Shown here: positions 27,705 to 36,970 of the stretch, piece by piece
How the letters are laid out: the number at the start of each line of letters is the position of its first letter
Numbering within the stretch: the stretch's first letter is position 1
From: an uncultured Lactobacillus sp.
Lineage (GTDB): Bacteria > Bacillota > Bacilli > Lactobacillales > Lactobacillaceae
Direction of reading: 5' to 3'
DNA: 64,000 nt
Assembly (NCBI GenBank): GCA_947565635.1
Contig: CANOGU010000003.1
Coordinates: 1-64,000, forward strand
Notes under the pieces: model-generated
The model's input: the letters and a program-made list of their open reading frames with translations, nothing else
Database searches by the model: none
What the model was told of the DNA's origin: nothing
Program-made: the position numbers and the translations under genes

Positions 27705-28036
27705 AAGTAATTACCTTAAATAGTGATTACTTAAAATTATAATATAAATTTTGCTTAGTTGAAAAAACACTTTACATTATTATGAAGAGAACCTACCAGA
27801 AAGATAATCTAAAGTTTGGATAGCGGAAGCACTTGCGACTATTCTGAATAGATTTATAAGTAGAAATATCACAAAGTATGAGATTAATTGAAAAAGCAAG
27901 AAACAGAAATCAAATACTTCGTTATAAAATAAAAAACGTCCACAATTACTAAAAAGAATTTGTATTTACATAGTTAATCGAAAGAAACGAGAGAATATCT
28001 AAATGACATTAAAATTATTTTTTTATTAAATTTATA
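27705..28036. other. AT-rich intergenic region without recognisable gene
   Basis: Only short frames are seen. One minor frame encodes KRTYQKDN near 27782, which is too short and lacks the rest of a ribosomal L34 protein. The region contains the minus-strand promoter area of the menA-like gene and upstream sequence of the T-box transcript. Confidence 0.4.
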
Positions 28037-28064
28037 TTGACATATAATTTGTTTTTGATATTAT
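28037..28064 (+). promoter_or_regulatory. Promoter of the T-box transcript
   Basis: TTGACA (28037-28042), a 16-base spacer and TATTAT (28059-28064). Confidence 0.6.
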
Positions 28065-28097
28065 TATTTTTAACAAAAATAACAGTTTAGCTTTGAT

Positions 28098-28357
28098 AAG
28101 GAAAGTAACATGAAATGTGGTCTTCAGAGAATCTTCGTTTGGTGTGAGAAGACGGCCGAGTTTTACGTGAAAATCACCTTTGAGCGGAAAGTATGACAAT
28201 TAGTATTTTCAGGGGCCGCCCTTTATAGCGGCGACGTATCGCTAATCATTTGATTGGCCGCACGTGCATGAGGTTAGTATTTTTTGCTAACGAAGAATAG
28301 GTGGTACCGCGTAATAAACGCCCTATTAGATCAAGTTGATCTAGTAGGGCGTTTTTT
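28098..28357 (+). ncRNA. T-box leader, probable tRNA-Ile specificity
   Basis: The T-box core TAGGTGGTACCGCG (28298-28311) and a following terminator (28319-28357) are clear. Stem I shows AGAGAATCTTCG...GGTGTGAGAAG, and the specifier side reads GTGAAAATCACCTTTGAG. The specifier is best read as ATC (Ile, 28173-28175). An AAT (Asn) register is possible, but the antiterminator bulge is TGGT, which pairs with discriminator A73 (tRNA-Ile) and not the G73 of tRNA-Asn. Uncharged tRNA should turn on the downstream peptide genes. Confidence 0.85.
28319..28357 (+). terminator. T-box terminator
   Basis: CGCCCTATTAGATCAA / TTGATCTAGTAGGGCG followed by six T residues. It competes with the antiterminator formed by the T-box core. 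Confidence 0.88.
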
Positions 28358-28390
28358 GTTTATCTTAGCTAATCCGAGGAGGATATTAGT

Positions 28391-30019
28391 ATGAAAAAGT
28401 GGATGAAAGTTTTGACAAGTGGAGCAATGATGGCGAGCGCGGCAACACTCTGTACTGCTTGTTCTAATGGAAAAAATAATACAAAAGAATATGAAAAATC
28501 TTTATCATGGATGACAACTTCAGAAGTACAAACTTTAGACCAGAATAAAATGGTTGATACAGCTAGTGGAGAACAAGCTGGAAATGTATTTGAAGGATTA
28601 AATCGTGTAGATAATAAAGGAAAGGTAAAGCCAGGCGTGGCTACAACTTCAACTACAAGTAAGGATGGACTTACTTGGACGTTTAAGTTAAGAAAAAATG
28701 CTAAATGGAGCAACGGTGAGTCTGTTACAGCGCAAGATTTTGTTTATTCGTTAAGAAGAATGATGGATCCTAAGACTCAATCACAGCAACAAAATAATTA
28801 TCAAGCAGTTGAGAATGCCAAAGAAGTTGTGACAGGAAAAAAAGATCCAAGTTCTTTAGGAGTAGAAGCAAAAGATAAACATACTTTGGTAGTTCACTTG
28901 ACTCATCCGGTTCCATACTTTAAGACATTGACAGCTTCAAGTTGGAATCCAGTTAGTGAAAAGGCAGTTCAGAAGTATGGTTCAAAATATGGGACTGCAT
29001 CTAAGTATATGCTTTATAATGGTCCATTTGTTAGTGATGGATGGACGGGTACAAATCTTAGCTGGAAACTAAAAAAGAATAATTATTACTGGGATAAAAA
29101 GGATGTTAAATTAAATACTGTTAATTACACGGTAATTAAAACACCTTCAACTGACTACAATCTTTATCAAGGTGGAAAGCTAGATGGTGCATTTCTTGAT
29201 ACGCAAGCATCCAAGCAATTAAAGCATCAAGCAGGATACCGAGTATTTAAACTAGATAGAACTGAATATTTAACTTACAATGTTTCAAAAAATAAGGACA
29301 TGGCTAATGTCAATTTAAGAAGAGCATTTTCAATGGCCTTAAACCGTAAAGAACTAGCCTCTACTATTGGTGGTGCAAATACTGTTGCTACAACTTTTAC
29401 AGGTCCACAAGAGACTGTTAATGGTGTAAACTTCAATGATTATTTTGCAAAGAAGAAAGCTACAAGTAAGTATACTGATTTTAATAAAAAAGAAGCACGT
29501 AATTTGCTTAACAAAGGATTAAAAGAACTTGGCAAATCAAAAGTTGAATTCACTTTAGGTGGGGATGACGATGATCTTTCTAAAAAAGTTTTAGAATATG
29601 TGCAAAGTCAATTTGAGAATAGTTTTGGTGATAAAGTAGAAGTTCATGTTCAATCAATGCCAAAAACTACGAGAGTAAGTAAGATGCTTAATGGGGATTA
29701 TGATGTAGACTATACTGGTTTAAATCCTGCGTTTAATGATCCTTATGCAATGCTTAGTGTAATGGCAACTGGACAAAATTATAACTTTGGTAAATGGTCT
29801 AACAAGCAATATGATCATTTATTAGATCTATCAAGTAAAGAAATGGACGTTAATAAGAGATTGCAATATTTAGTTAAAGCAGAACAAGTATTAGACAATG
29901 AACAACCACTAACTCCACTATTTCATGATGGTCAAGCTTGGATGGTAAGACAAAACGTACATAATTTAGGCTTTTCACTTGGAAAATTTAACTTTAAAGA
30001 CACTTATGTAACTAAATAA
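28391..30019 (+). CDS. oppA: Oligopeptide ABC transporter substrate-binding lipoprotein (SBP_bac_5)
   Basis: A 542-residue exported protein. The signal peptide ends in the lipobox LCTAC with lipidated C24, then a family 5 solute-binding fold (SWMTTSEVQTLDQNKMVD, then GLTWTFKLRKNAKWSNGESVTAQDFVYSLRR). It should capture oligopeptides at the cell surface. No permease or ATPase genes are adjacent, so it must work with an Opp complex encoded elsewhere. GAGGAGG precedes the start. Control by the T-box links uptake to amino-acid shortage. Confidence 0.9.
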   Translation: MKKWMKVLTSGAMMASAATLCTACSNGKNNTKEYEKSLSWMTTSEVQTLDQNKMVDTASGEQAGNVFEGLNRVDNKGKVKPGVATTSTTSKDGLTWTFKLRKNAKWSNGESVTAQDFVYSLRRMMDPKTQSQQQNNYQAVENAKEVVTGKKDPSSLGVEAKDKHTLVVHLTHPVPYFKTLTASSWNPVSEKAVQKYGSKYGTASKYMLYNGPFVSDGWTGTNLSWKLKKNNYYWDKKDVKLNTVNYTVIKTPSTDYNLYQGGKLDGAFLDTQASKQLKHQAGYRVFKLDRTEYLTYNVSKNKDMANVNLRRAFSMALNRKELASTIGGANTVATTFTGPQETVNGVNFNDYFAKKKATSKYTDFNKKEARNLLNKGLKELGKSKVEFTLGGDDDDLSKKVLEYVQSQFENSFGDKVEVHVQSMPKTTRVSKMLNGDYDVDYTGLNPAFNDPYAMLSVMATGQNYNFGKWSNKQYDHLLDLSSKEMDVNKRLQYLVKAEQVLDNEQPLTPLFHDGQAWMVRQNVHNLGFSLGKFNFKDTYVTK

Positions 30020-30031
30020 ATGGAGGAAAAG

Positions 30032-31249
30032 ATGACAAAAACTGCTTTTATAAATTGTAATCTATTTGTAGGTATTGAAGATAAATTACTAGAAAATGCT
30101 TGGTTTACGGTCGATAATGAAAGCGGCAAGTTATTGGCGCTTGGTTCGGGAAAAATGGAGGATTCTGTTGAACATCAGGTAGATCTGAAAAAACAATATG
30201 TTATGTCTGGGTTAATTAATGCGCATACTCATGTTGGTTATGTTAACGTAAGTAAATATCATTATCCTGAAACAGAAGCCTTGATCACATATAAAGCATT
30301 AGAAGATTTAAAAAATGGACTTAGAGGAGGAGTTACATATCTTCGGGGATGTGGTTCTCCTTATGATGTGGATGTAAAATTAAATAATATTCGAAAAGAT
30401 TTTCCATTCGAAGGTCCAGGTATGAAACCAGCAGGAATGCCAGTTTCTATTTTAGGTGGACATTCTGATCGACCTTTGGGAACCCCAGAATATGATCATG
30501 GTACGCCTAATTATTCTCACCTTGTTAATTCAGCTGATGATGTTCGTAAGGCTGTCCGTGAACAATTTAAAAAGGGAGCCAAAAATATTAAGTTAATGGC
30601 AACTGGTGGCATTATGTCTCAAGGTGATCAAATCGATGATACGGAATTATCTTTAGAAGAGATAAGGACAGCGGTAGAAGAGGCGCATTCTAAGCATATG
30701 ACTGTGTGCGCTCATGCAGAAGGCAAGCTAGGTATTCACTATGCTGTGGTTGCTGGCGTAGATTCAATTGAACATGGCTTTTATGTTAGTGATGAAGATA
30801 TTGATCTTATGAAAAAACAAGGAACATTTTTATCGCCAACTTTAATTGCTGGTCATCAAATTGCAGTTTATGGTAAAGGGAAGATGACAGACTTTTCATA
30901 TCAAAAAATGTGTCAGCATGTAGATGCGTTTTATGCACATGTTGGTAAAGCTATTAAAGCTGGCGTAAAACTAGCTTTGGGAACAGACGCAGGTACGTTC
31001 AAGAATCCACTTGAAAATACAGCAAAAGAATTGACTGAATTAGTACGTGCAGGTGCTACTAATTATCAAGCTCTTCGTGCAGGAGGACTAGGATCGGCAG
31101 AATTATTGAAGATTGATGATGAGTATGGATCTCTTGAAGAAGGAAAATACGCTGATTTTTTAGTTTTAAAAGAAAATCCACTTGAAAATGTAAATGCTGT
31201 TGAACAAAAAGATAAAATGGTATATCAACATGGTGTAAGAAAATTTTAG
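30032..31249 (+). CDS. Amidohydrolase-superfamily peptidase (prolidase / Xaa-Pro dipeptidase-like)
   Basis: A 405-residue metal-dependent TIM-barrel hydrolase without a signal peptide. Ligands are visible in order: H65 and H67 (NAHTHVG), carbamylated K187 (NIKLMATGGIMSQGDQI), H228 (CAHAEG), H248 (SIEHGF) and D319 (LGTDAG). The KLMATGG plus GDQI block is shared with characterised bacterial Xaa-dipeptide hydrolases of this superfamily. It lies directly downstream of oppA in the T-box unit, consistent with peptide breakdown. The start at 30032 has GGAGG 5 bases upstream; the ATG at 30020 overlaps that RBS. Confidence 0.8.
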   Translation: MTKTAFINCNLFVGIEDKLLENAWFTVDNESGKLLALGSGKMEDSVEHQVDLKKQYVMSGLINAHTHVGYVNVSKYHYPETEALITYKALEDLKNGLRGGVTYLRGCGSPYDVDVKLNNIRKDFPFEGPGMKPAGMPVSILGGHSDRPLGTPEYDHGTPNYSHLVNSADDVRKAVREQFKKGAKNIKLMATGGIMSQGDQIDDTELSLEEIRTAVEEAHSKHMTVCAHAEGKLGIHYAVVAGVDSIEHGFYVSDEDIDLMKKQGTFLSPTLIAGHQIAVYGKGKMTDFSYQKMCQHVDAFYAHVGKAIKAGVKLALGTDAGTFKNPLENTAKELTELVRAGATNYQALRAGGLGSAELLKIDDEYGSLEEGKYADFLVLKENPLENVNAVEQKDKMVYQHGVRKF

Positions 31250-31261
31250 AAATCCGACTAT

Positions 31262-31295
31262 AAAAAAGGGCTCGCAAATGCGGGCTCTTTTTTAT
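31262..31295 (+). terminator. Terminator of the T-box operon
   Basis: AAAAAAGGGCTCGC / GCGGGCTCTTTTTT with a 4-base loop. Confidence 0.85.
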
Positions 31296-31314
31296 ACTGT
31301 TATTTCATTAAATT

Positions 31315-31419
31315 TTATTTACAATCTCGATAAAAATAGATATCTGCTTTTCTTTCTTGAGCAGTTCCGCGATAATTGCGATTGTTGAAGCCGCCAATTT
31401 CAAATTTATTTTGAAATAT
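31315..31419 (-). pseudogene. Possible gene remnant, 34 codons
   Basis: A minus-strand frame with no start reads FEIGGFNNRNYRGT, then RKADIYFYRDCK and a stop. The composition looks protein-like, unlike the surrounding AT-rich filler, but no family was recognised. It may be the tail of a lost gene. The rest of the gap to 31548 shows nothing recognisable. Confidence 0.2.
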
Positions 31420-31548
31420 TTACGCCGATTATAAAGTTAAATTAAACTCTTTAGATTCTAACATGAATCAGCATATTAAAATGATAGTAAGAAAAGAATA
31501 TTTTAGAATAGATAATAAAGACTATTAAACTAAAGTGAGGGATATTGG

Positions 31549-32697
31549 GTGTTAAATAAAAATATATCCAAAAGGCGTTATTGTTGGATTATTTTAATGA
31601 TCATTTTAACTTCATGTGTAATATTTTTTATGCTTTGGACTAATTATAAAAAGAAAGAAGTGCGCCGTCATCCCTCTATAAAATCGCAGCCTGCCTTAGT
31701 TGACAATACTAGTACTCGCCCCGCCTCTTATTCTACTAAGGACTTCAAATCAGTACTATTTGAAACTTACTCTGATGTCTATAAAAATTTAAATTTTAAA
31801 CAAAAGCCGACTTTTTATGTGATTCCGGGACTAATTCAATCTGCTGCTATTAAATATACTCCGCCTAATCAAGGTCAGCCTGGAATAGCATATGACATGG
31901 ATCCACAAGGATTAGCTATAATTCATCATAAATATTTGATTATTTCAGCTTATAGTAAAAGTAAAACATTTGATTCAGTTCTATGGATCTTAGATTTTAA
32001 AACTGGACGTTTTATAAAAACTATTGCCCTGAATAATATTGATCATGTAGGTGGTATTACTTATGATGATGATCACGATAGACTATGGGTTGCAACAATT
32101 AATCAATATCAACGCGCTCAGGTTCAATCATTGAGTTTAAAGGAATTAGAGAGATATAATTTCAAAAAGCAGAAAAGACCTATTAAATTTAAACATGGGA
32201 CTAATCTAGCAGCACCTTTAAAAACATCTTATTTGACATATCATAAAAATAAAATCTATGTAGGATATTTTGATAAAATTCATGGCGGTCAACTTTTTGG
32301 CTATAAATTAAACAAAAAGGGCTTATTTAAAAAAGATAAGAATGAGAATGATTTAGCTATTCCGGATGAAAATTGGTCAACCTATTCTCAAATACAAGGA
32401 ATTAGTTTTGATAGAAAAGATATTTTACTATCTGAGTCATATGGCGATTTCAATTCTCAGCTGCTAGTTTTTAGAAATAAGTTGAACAAACCAAACTATA
32501 ATCTTGATTTAAATCAAGCCGATAAGACTATTATTTTACCGCCATATTTAGAGCAGATTATTGGTAAAGATGGAGAAGTCTATCTGTTATTTGAATCTGC
32601 GACAGCTTTATATCGGCAAAATCCTAACTTGGTCCATATGGATCGGGTTATTAAGCTAAAAGTTAAATATAATGATGGCATAATTTCTGAAAAATAG
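31549..32697 (+). CDS. Membrane-anchored or secreted protein of unknown function, beta-propeller-like
   Basis: A 382-residue protein starting with GTG behind GAGGG. An N-terminal hydrophobic segment (about 13-31, IILMIILTSCVIFFMLW) anchors it. The rest is beta-rich with repeating patterns of the type GLAIIHHKYLIISAYSK, LWILDFKTGRFIKTIAL and GGITYDDDHDRLWVATI, suggestive of WD/NHL-like blades facing outside. A Cys in the hydrophobic segment is not in a good lipobox. No adjacent partner gene indicates a role. Confidence 0.6.
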   Translation: MLNKNISKRRYCWIILMIILTSCVIFFMLWTNYKKKEVRRHPSIKSQPALVDNTSTRPASYSTKDFKSVLFETYSDVYKNLNFKQKPTFYVIPGLIQSAAIKYTPPNQGQPGIAYDMDPQGLAIIHHKYLIISAYSKSKTFDSVLWILDFKTGRFIKTIALNNIDHVGGITYDDDHDRLWVATINQYQRAQVQSLSLKELERYNFKKQKRPIKFKHGTNLAAPLKTSYLTYHKNKIYVGYFDKIHGGQLFGYKLNKKGLFKKDKNENDLAIPDENWSTYSQIQGISFDRKDILLSESYGDFNSQLLVFRNKLNKPNYNLDLNQADKTIILPPYLEQIIGKDGEVYLLFESATALYRQNPNLVHMDRVIKLKVKYNDGIISEK

Positions 32698-32762
32698 TAG
32701 GATATGTATCAATTTTAGTGTAAAAAATATGAATGCACGGAGAATTAGTTTATAATTAACGA

Positions 32763-32808
32763 AAAATCCCAACGAAATGCTTTTATACATTTCATTGGGA
32801 TTTTTGCT
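32763..32808. terminator. Bidirectional terminator
   Basis: AAAATCCCAACGAAATG / CATTTCATTGGGATTTTT. It lies between the propeller-like gene and the convergent His-rich gene. Confidence 0.8.
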
Positions 32809-33319
32809 ATTTAGCAATCTTATGTACCTTATGTGCAATAACCATTTCTTTATTACGGTCAGTGTAAATTGCATCTTTGAGATAATTTAAAGGTTGTCTT
32901 AACAATCCTTTATTAGCTCTAAATAAGAAATCTGCATGATGATGATTCAAATGACGCAGATATCTTTTGGCATTTTTGATCTTAGTGTGATGCTCTAAGG
33001 CTAGTTTTGGTTCAAAGTCAGTGATTTTATGTTCAGCATTGTATACTGGCTTAACTTTGTGATGCCACTTATCGATATGGTGGGTATTATGTGCACCAAT
33101 TTCTTTACTTGCCTTAACAATGTCTTTTTTAGTGGCTAAATTATCTTGATGCTTTAACTGCGAATTTTTGTCATAGTAGTAATTTCCAAGGCCATCTTGA
33201 CGATAAAGCTGCAAATTCTTTAATGATTTATCTTTATTATCAACAGTTACCTTTAGAACATCGCCATTTTTATGATTCATAAGATACATATCATGGTCAA
33301 TTGTATAATTATCCTTCAT
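32807..33319 (-). CDS. His- and Lys-rich hypothetical protein, 170 residues
   Basis: No family is recognised. The sequence is strongly hydrophilic with many His (AHNTHHIDKWHHK, LRHLNHHHADF) and no signal peptide or membrane segment. The N-terminal third (MYLMNHKNGDVLKVTVDN) looks beta-rich. The ATG at 33319 has AGAGGTGG about 11 bases upstream; a GTG five codons upstream overlaps that site. Metal or nucleic-acid binding is possible from composition but nothing shows it. Confidence 0.5.
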   Translation of the reverse strand: MKDNYTIDHDMYLMNHKNGDVLKVTVDNKDKSLKNLQLYRQDGLGNYYYDKNSQLKHQDNLATKKDIVKASKEIGAHNTHHIDKWHHKVKPVYNAEHKITDFEPKLALEHHTKIKNAKRYLRHLNHHHADFLFRANKGLLRQPLNYLKDAIYTDRNKEMVIAHKVHKIAK

Positions 33320-33459
33320 GACTAAAATATCCACCTCTTTTATTTATATCTGAATGATATTATAGCTACATTTTAAAGGAAAGTATAGTGATTAAGTCAA
33401 GGTTTTAATGAATTATAAAATTAGTTAATCTTTATTAAAATTTGGAAACAATTGATACA

Positions 33460-33500
33460 ATAAAAAGCAGTTAGAAATCAATTCTAACTGCTTTTTATTG
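33460..33500. terminator. Terminator of the oxc-frc operon
   Basis: AAAAAGCAGTTAGAA / TTCTAACTGCTTTTT, 13 bp stem, just beyond the frc stop codon on the minus strand. Confidence 0.85.
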
Positions 33501-33518
33501 TATGTATTCAAATATTAA

Positions 33519-34877
33519 TTATTGTTCTTTACCATCAATAATTACTTTAACGCGTGGATTCTTAGGACCCTTAGCCTTAGAAATAACGCCTTTGTTAACT
33601 AAATCTTCGATTTGATCTGGGTCATAACCTAACTTAGACAAAATTTCTTTGTTGTTCTCACCTAGGTCAGGAGCCTTATCGTAAACTGGCTTGTAGTTTG
33701 AAAGAGTAAATGGTAAACCGATGGTCTTAAAGTTACCACGATTACCGCCTTGATTAATAGTAACAATAGCGCCATCCTTGTTTAAGTCTGGATCATTTTC
33801 AAGTTCATGCCAGTCAAGAACAGGACCAACAGGAACACCAGCAGCACCAAGTTCTTTAGTTAGAGTGTATTTATCGTATTGTTTCGTGTATTCTTCAATT
33901 AATGGGTAAAGTTCTTCTTTGTGTAATTGACGGTGTTGCCAATCAACAAATCTTGGATCAGTTTCCCATTCTGGGTGACCCATTGCTTCGCAAAGTTTAT
34001 CCCATTTCTTGTTTTCGTTTTGAATAACAATGTAAACGTAAGCGTTAGGATCAGTTTCCCAACCTTTGGCCTTGTAGGTCCAGCCAATAACTTGACCACC
34101 TTCAGTGTTTTCAGCACGAGGAATTGCTTTGCCCCATTTCCAGTCAGGGTAGACTGCATAGTGAGGAAGAGCACCTAAGTTATCTAACATGATTTGGTCA
34201 CGTAATTTAATACGGCAAAGGTTTAATACAGCATCTTGCATTGATTGGTAAACAAAAGTACCTTCACCAGTATGTTCACGTTGAAGTAAAGCTGCCAAAA
34301 TACCGATAGCTAAGTGCATACCAGTGTTTGAATCACCTAAAGCAGCAGCTGATTGAGTAGGAACGTTGTTAGGCCCCTTGTTCCAACCAGTAGCAGAGGC
34401 AGCACCACCAGCAGATTGAGCAACTGGTTCAAAAGCTTTAACGTTTTCAAAACGTGAACCTTGGTTGAAACCTTTTAATGAAGCATAAATTAATTTAGGA
34501 TTTAATTCATGAAGCTTATCCCAGCCAAACCCATTTCTATCAGCAGAACCAGGAGCAATGTTTTCTACGAATACGTCGGCTTTCTTAATTAAGTCGTACA
34601 TAATCTTCTTACCTTCTGGAGCCTTGATATCAACAGTTAAAGACTTCTTGTTTGCGTTTAATTGTAAAAAGTAAAGACTCCAAGAATCTTTAATATCAAG
34701 TAATTCGTTTCTAGTTGGGTCACCAGTGTTAGTACGTTCAATTTTAATAACTTCAGCACCTAACCATGCTAAAAGTTGCGTACATGAAGGACCAGATTGT
34801 ACTTGAGTCCAGTCGATGACTTTAATTCCTTTTAATGGAGCATATTCATTTTGTTCGTTTTTTTCATTTTCACTCAT
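33519..34877 (-). CDS. frc: Formyl-CoA:oxalate CoA-transferase
   Basis: A class III CoA-transferase of 452 residues that moves CoA from formyl-CoA to oxalate. The catalytic Asp is D182 in AALGDSNTGMH, matching Asp169 of the Oxalobacter enzyme. The N-terminal KGIKVIDWTQVQSGPSCTQLLAWLGAEVIKIER motif region is typical. It begins 5 bases after oxc with AAGGAG between, so the two form an operon for oxalate activation and decarboxylation. In related species it is acid- and oxalate-inducible. Confidence 0.95.
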   Translation of the reverse strand: MSENEKNEQNEYAPLKGIKVIDWTQVQSGPSCTQLLAWLGAEVIKIERTNTGDPTRNELLDIKDSWSLYFLQLNANKKSLTVDIKAPEGKKIMYDLIKKADVFVENIAPGSADRNGFGWDKLHELNPKLIYASLKGFNQGSRFENVKAFEPVAQSAGGAASATGWNKGPNNVPTQSAAALGDSNTGMHLAIGILAALLQREHTGEGTFVYQSMQDAVLNLCRIKLRDQIMLDNLGALPHYAVYPDWKWGKAIPRAENTEGGQVIGWTYKAKGWETDPNAYVYIVIQNENKKWDKLCEAMGHPEWETDPRFVDWQHRQLHKEELYPLIEEYTKQYDKYTLTKELGAAGVPVGPVLDWHELENDPDLNKDGAIVTINQGGNRGNFKTIGLPFTLSNYKPVYDKAPDLGENNKEILSKLGYDPDQIEDLVNKGVISKAKGPKNPRVKVIIDGKEQ

Positions 34878-34882
34878 TTTAG

Positions 34883-36619
34883 TTACTCCTTATCAATTTT
34901 TTCTTGTTCAGCTTCTTCAAGCGGCTTTAAGTTTAAGGATGGGTTCAAATTGCCAATGTGACCAGATTCTTTACCCATTGATGGATCAATTTGAACATTA
35001 ATGATACTTGGACGACCAGATTCAACAGCTGTAGCAAAAGTATCTTTCATTTCTTGATAATTAGTTACGTAGTAATTATCACCGCCAAATGCTTTAGCAA
35101 TTAAATCATATCTAGCAGTTGGATCAAGGGTAGTTGGACCTAATTGATCAGGAACAACATTATCAACACCGTTGTAAATACCACCGTTGTTAATAACTAC
35201 AACAGTAATTGGGAGGTTGTAGCGGCACATTGTTTCAACATCCATACCGTCAAAACCAAAAGCACTATCACCATCTAAGGCAACAACATGTTTGCCAGTT
35301 TCAATAGCAGTTGCGATAGCATAACCCATGCCAACGCCCATAACTCCCCAAGTACCAGTATCAAGTCTATGACGAGGAAGTTTCATACCGATCATGTCAC
35401 GACCAATATCAAGTGTGTTAGCACCTTCACTTACCAGATAAGTATCAGGGTGTTCTTGGAAGTAGTCATTAATTGGTTCAATAGCACCGTAGTAACCGAA
35501 TTCTGGGTTAGTTTCGCCAGCTTTAATTCTCTTAGCAAACTTAGCATCATTCTTTGCAGTATCTTGAGCAATTGCATCAAGCCAGTCGGAAGGGGTCTTA
35601 TATCCAGTTGCAGTAAGAGCTGGAACTAATTTGTTTAAGATAGAGGTTAAGTCACCTTGAAGTGGGGCAGAGATCTTTTGTGCAGAATCAAATTGAGTTG
35701 CATCAATGTCTAATTGAATGAATTTAGCATCTGGGTTGAATTGTGGTGCGTTTCCGTATGAAAGCATCCAGTTTAATCTAGCACCAATTAGAATAACAAC
35801 GTCGGCACCCTTTAATGATAATGAGCGAGCTGCAGATGCAGAGTGCTTATCGTCATCAGGCACAACACCTTTGGCCATGGACATTGGCAAAAATGGAATA
35901 TCAGTCTTGTTAATCAATTCTTGAACTTGTTTTTCAGTTCTATCATAAGCAGCACCCTTGCCAAGAATGATTAAAGGCTTCTTAGCTTGTTTGATGATAT
36001 CAACGGCACGATTAATTGCGTCATCACTTGGCTCTTGTAATGGAGCTGGGTCAACTAACTTGTAAACACCCATGTTCTTTTCACCAAGATCATCATTAAG
36101 TTGAGCGATAGTGTCAGCTGGTAAGTCAAGGTAAACACCACCAGGTCTACCAGAAACTGCAGTACGAATTGCACGTGCAACTGCTAAACCAACATCTTGA
36201 GCTCTATCAACACGATAAGCTTTCTTACAGAAAGGTTTAGCAACGTTATATTGATCTAATCCTTCGTAATCACCTTGAGATAAGTCAATAATATGACGTT
36301 CTGAAGATCCTGAGATCATAATTAATGGAAAACAGTTTTTAGTAGCTTGAGCTAAGGCAGTTAGTCCATTCAAAAATCCTGGAGCCGATACAGTCATTGC
36401 TACACCAGGATTTTTGGTTAAAAATCCTGCAGCTGCAGCAGCATCTACGGCCGAGTCTTCGCGACGAAAGCCATAATACTTCATTCCCCTTAATTCAGCT
36501 AATCTTGCTAAATCTGTAATTGGAATCCCCACAACCCCGTATAGGTTATTAATACCATTTTTTTGTAAAGCGTCAATTAATAAACTGGCACCGGTTCTAT
36601 TTAAAGAGTCATCTACCAT
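34883..36619 (-). CDS. oxc: Oxalyl-CoA decarboxylase
   Basis: A thiamine-diphosphate enzyme of 578 residues converting oxalyl-CoA to formyl-CoA and CO2. The catalytic Glu is E54 (FRREDSAVDAAAAAG). The TPP/Mg motif GDSAFGFDGMDVETM...INNGGIYNG lies in the C-terminal third. Together with Frc it consumes a proton per turnover, so the module can both detoxify oxalate and raise internal pH. It is first in the minus-strand operon and divergent from the AEC permease. Confidence 0.95.
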   Translation of the reverse strand: MVDDSLNRTGASLLIDALQKNGINNLYGVVGIPITDLARLAELRGMKYYGFRREDSAVDAAAAAGFLTKNPGVAMTVSAPGFLNGLTALAQATKNCFPLIMISGSSERHIIDLSQGDYEGLDQYNVAKPFCKKAYRVDRAQDVGLAVARAIRTAVSGRPGGVYLDLPADTIAQLNDDLGEKNMGVYKLVDPAPLQEPSDDAINRAVDIIKQAKKPLIILGKGAAYDRTEKQVQELINKTDIPFLPMSMAKGVVPDDDKHSASAARSLSLKGADVVILIGARLNWMLSYGNAPQFNPDAKFIQLDIDATQFDSAQKISAPLQGDLTSILNKLVPALTATGYKTPSDWLDAIAQDTAKNDAKFAKRIKAGETNPEFGYYGAIEPINDYFQEHPDTYLVSEGANTLDIGRDMIGMKLPRHRLDTGTWGVMGVGMGYAIATAIETGKHVVALDGDSAFGFDGMDVETMCRYNLPITVVVINNGGIYNGVDNVVPDQLGPTTLDPTARYDLIAKAFGGDNYYVTNYQEMKDTFATAVESGRPSIINVQIDPSMGKESGHIGNLNPSLNLKPLEEAEQEKIDKE

Positions 36620-36970
36620 AACGTAACCTCCATGGTAATGATAATTTTTTATTATATAAGAACGCCGTCCCTTAATGAGAATGGGTTCAGTTAATTTATA
36701 GACTTTTTTGAATGGTTTAGCAAGAAAAAAGATAAAAAAATTTTTATATATAGGGAAAAGTGCTTTTTAAATATATATTATTTTTAATAAACTGCCTATA
36801 AAATTAATTCATAAATTGATACTCAAATAAATCACAATTTAAATAATTAATTTAATTGAATACGGAAATTTTTGCTTGCTAATTTTTATATTAAGTTTAT
36901 ATTTAAAATATGATGAAGAAGATTTCGTCAGGAATATTTACCGTGAACTGATTATAAGAGAGGTTTAGAG
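36620..36970. other. Divergent AT-rich promoter region of oxc and the AEC permease
   Basis: No gene is seen. This 351-base stretch must hold both divergent promoters and any operator for oxalate or acid control. Several AT-rich -10-like hexamers occur but no single promoter stands out, and no regulator gene is adjacent. Confidence 0.5.

Noticed and set aside
27782..27825. A frame starting MKRTYQ, like ribosomal protein L34
   Set aside because: The rest of L34 is missing and the frame stops after 13 residues, so the match is coincidental.
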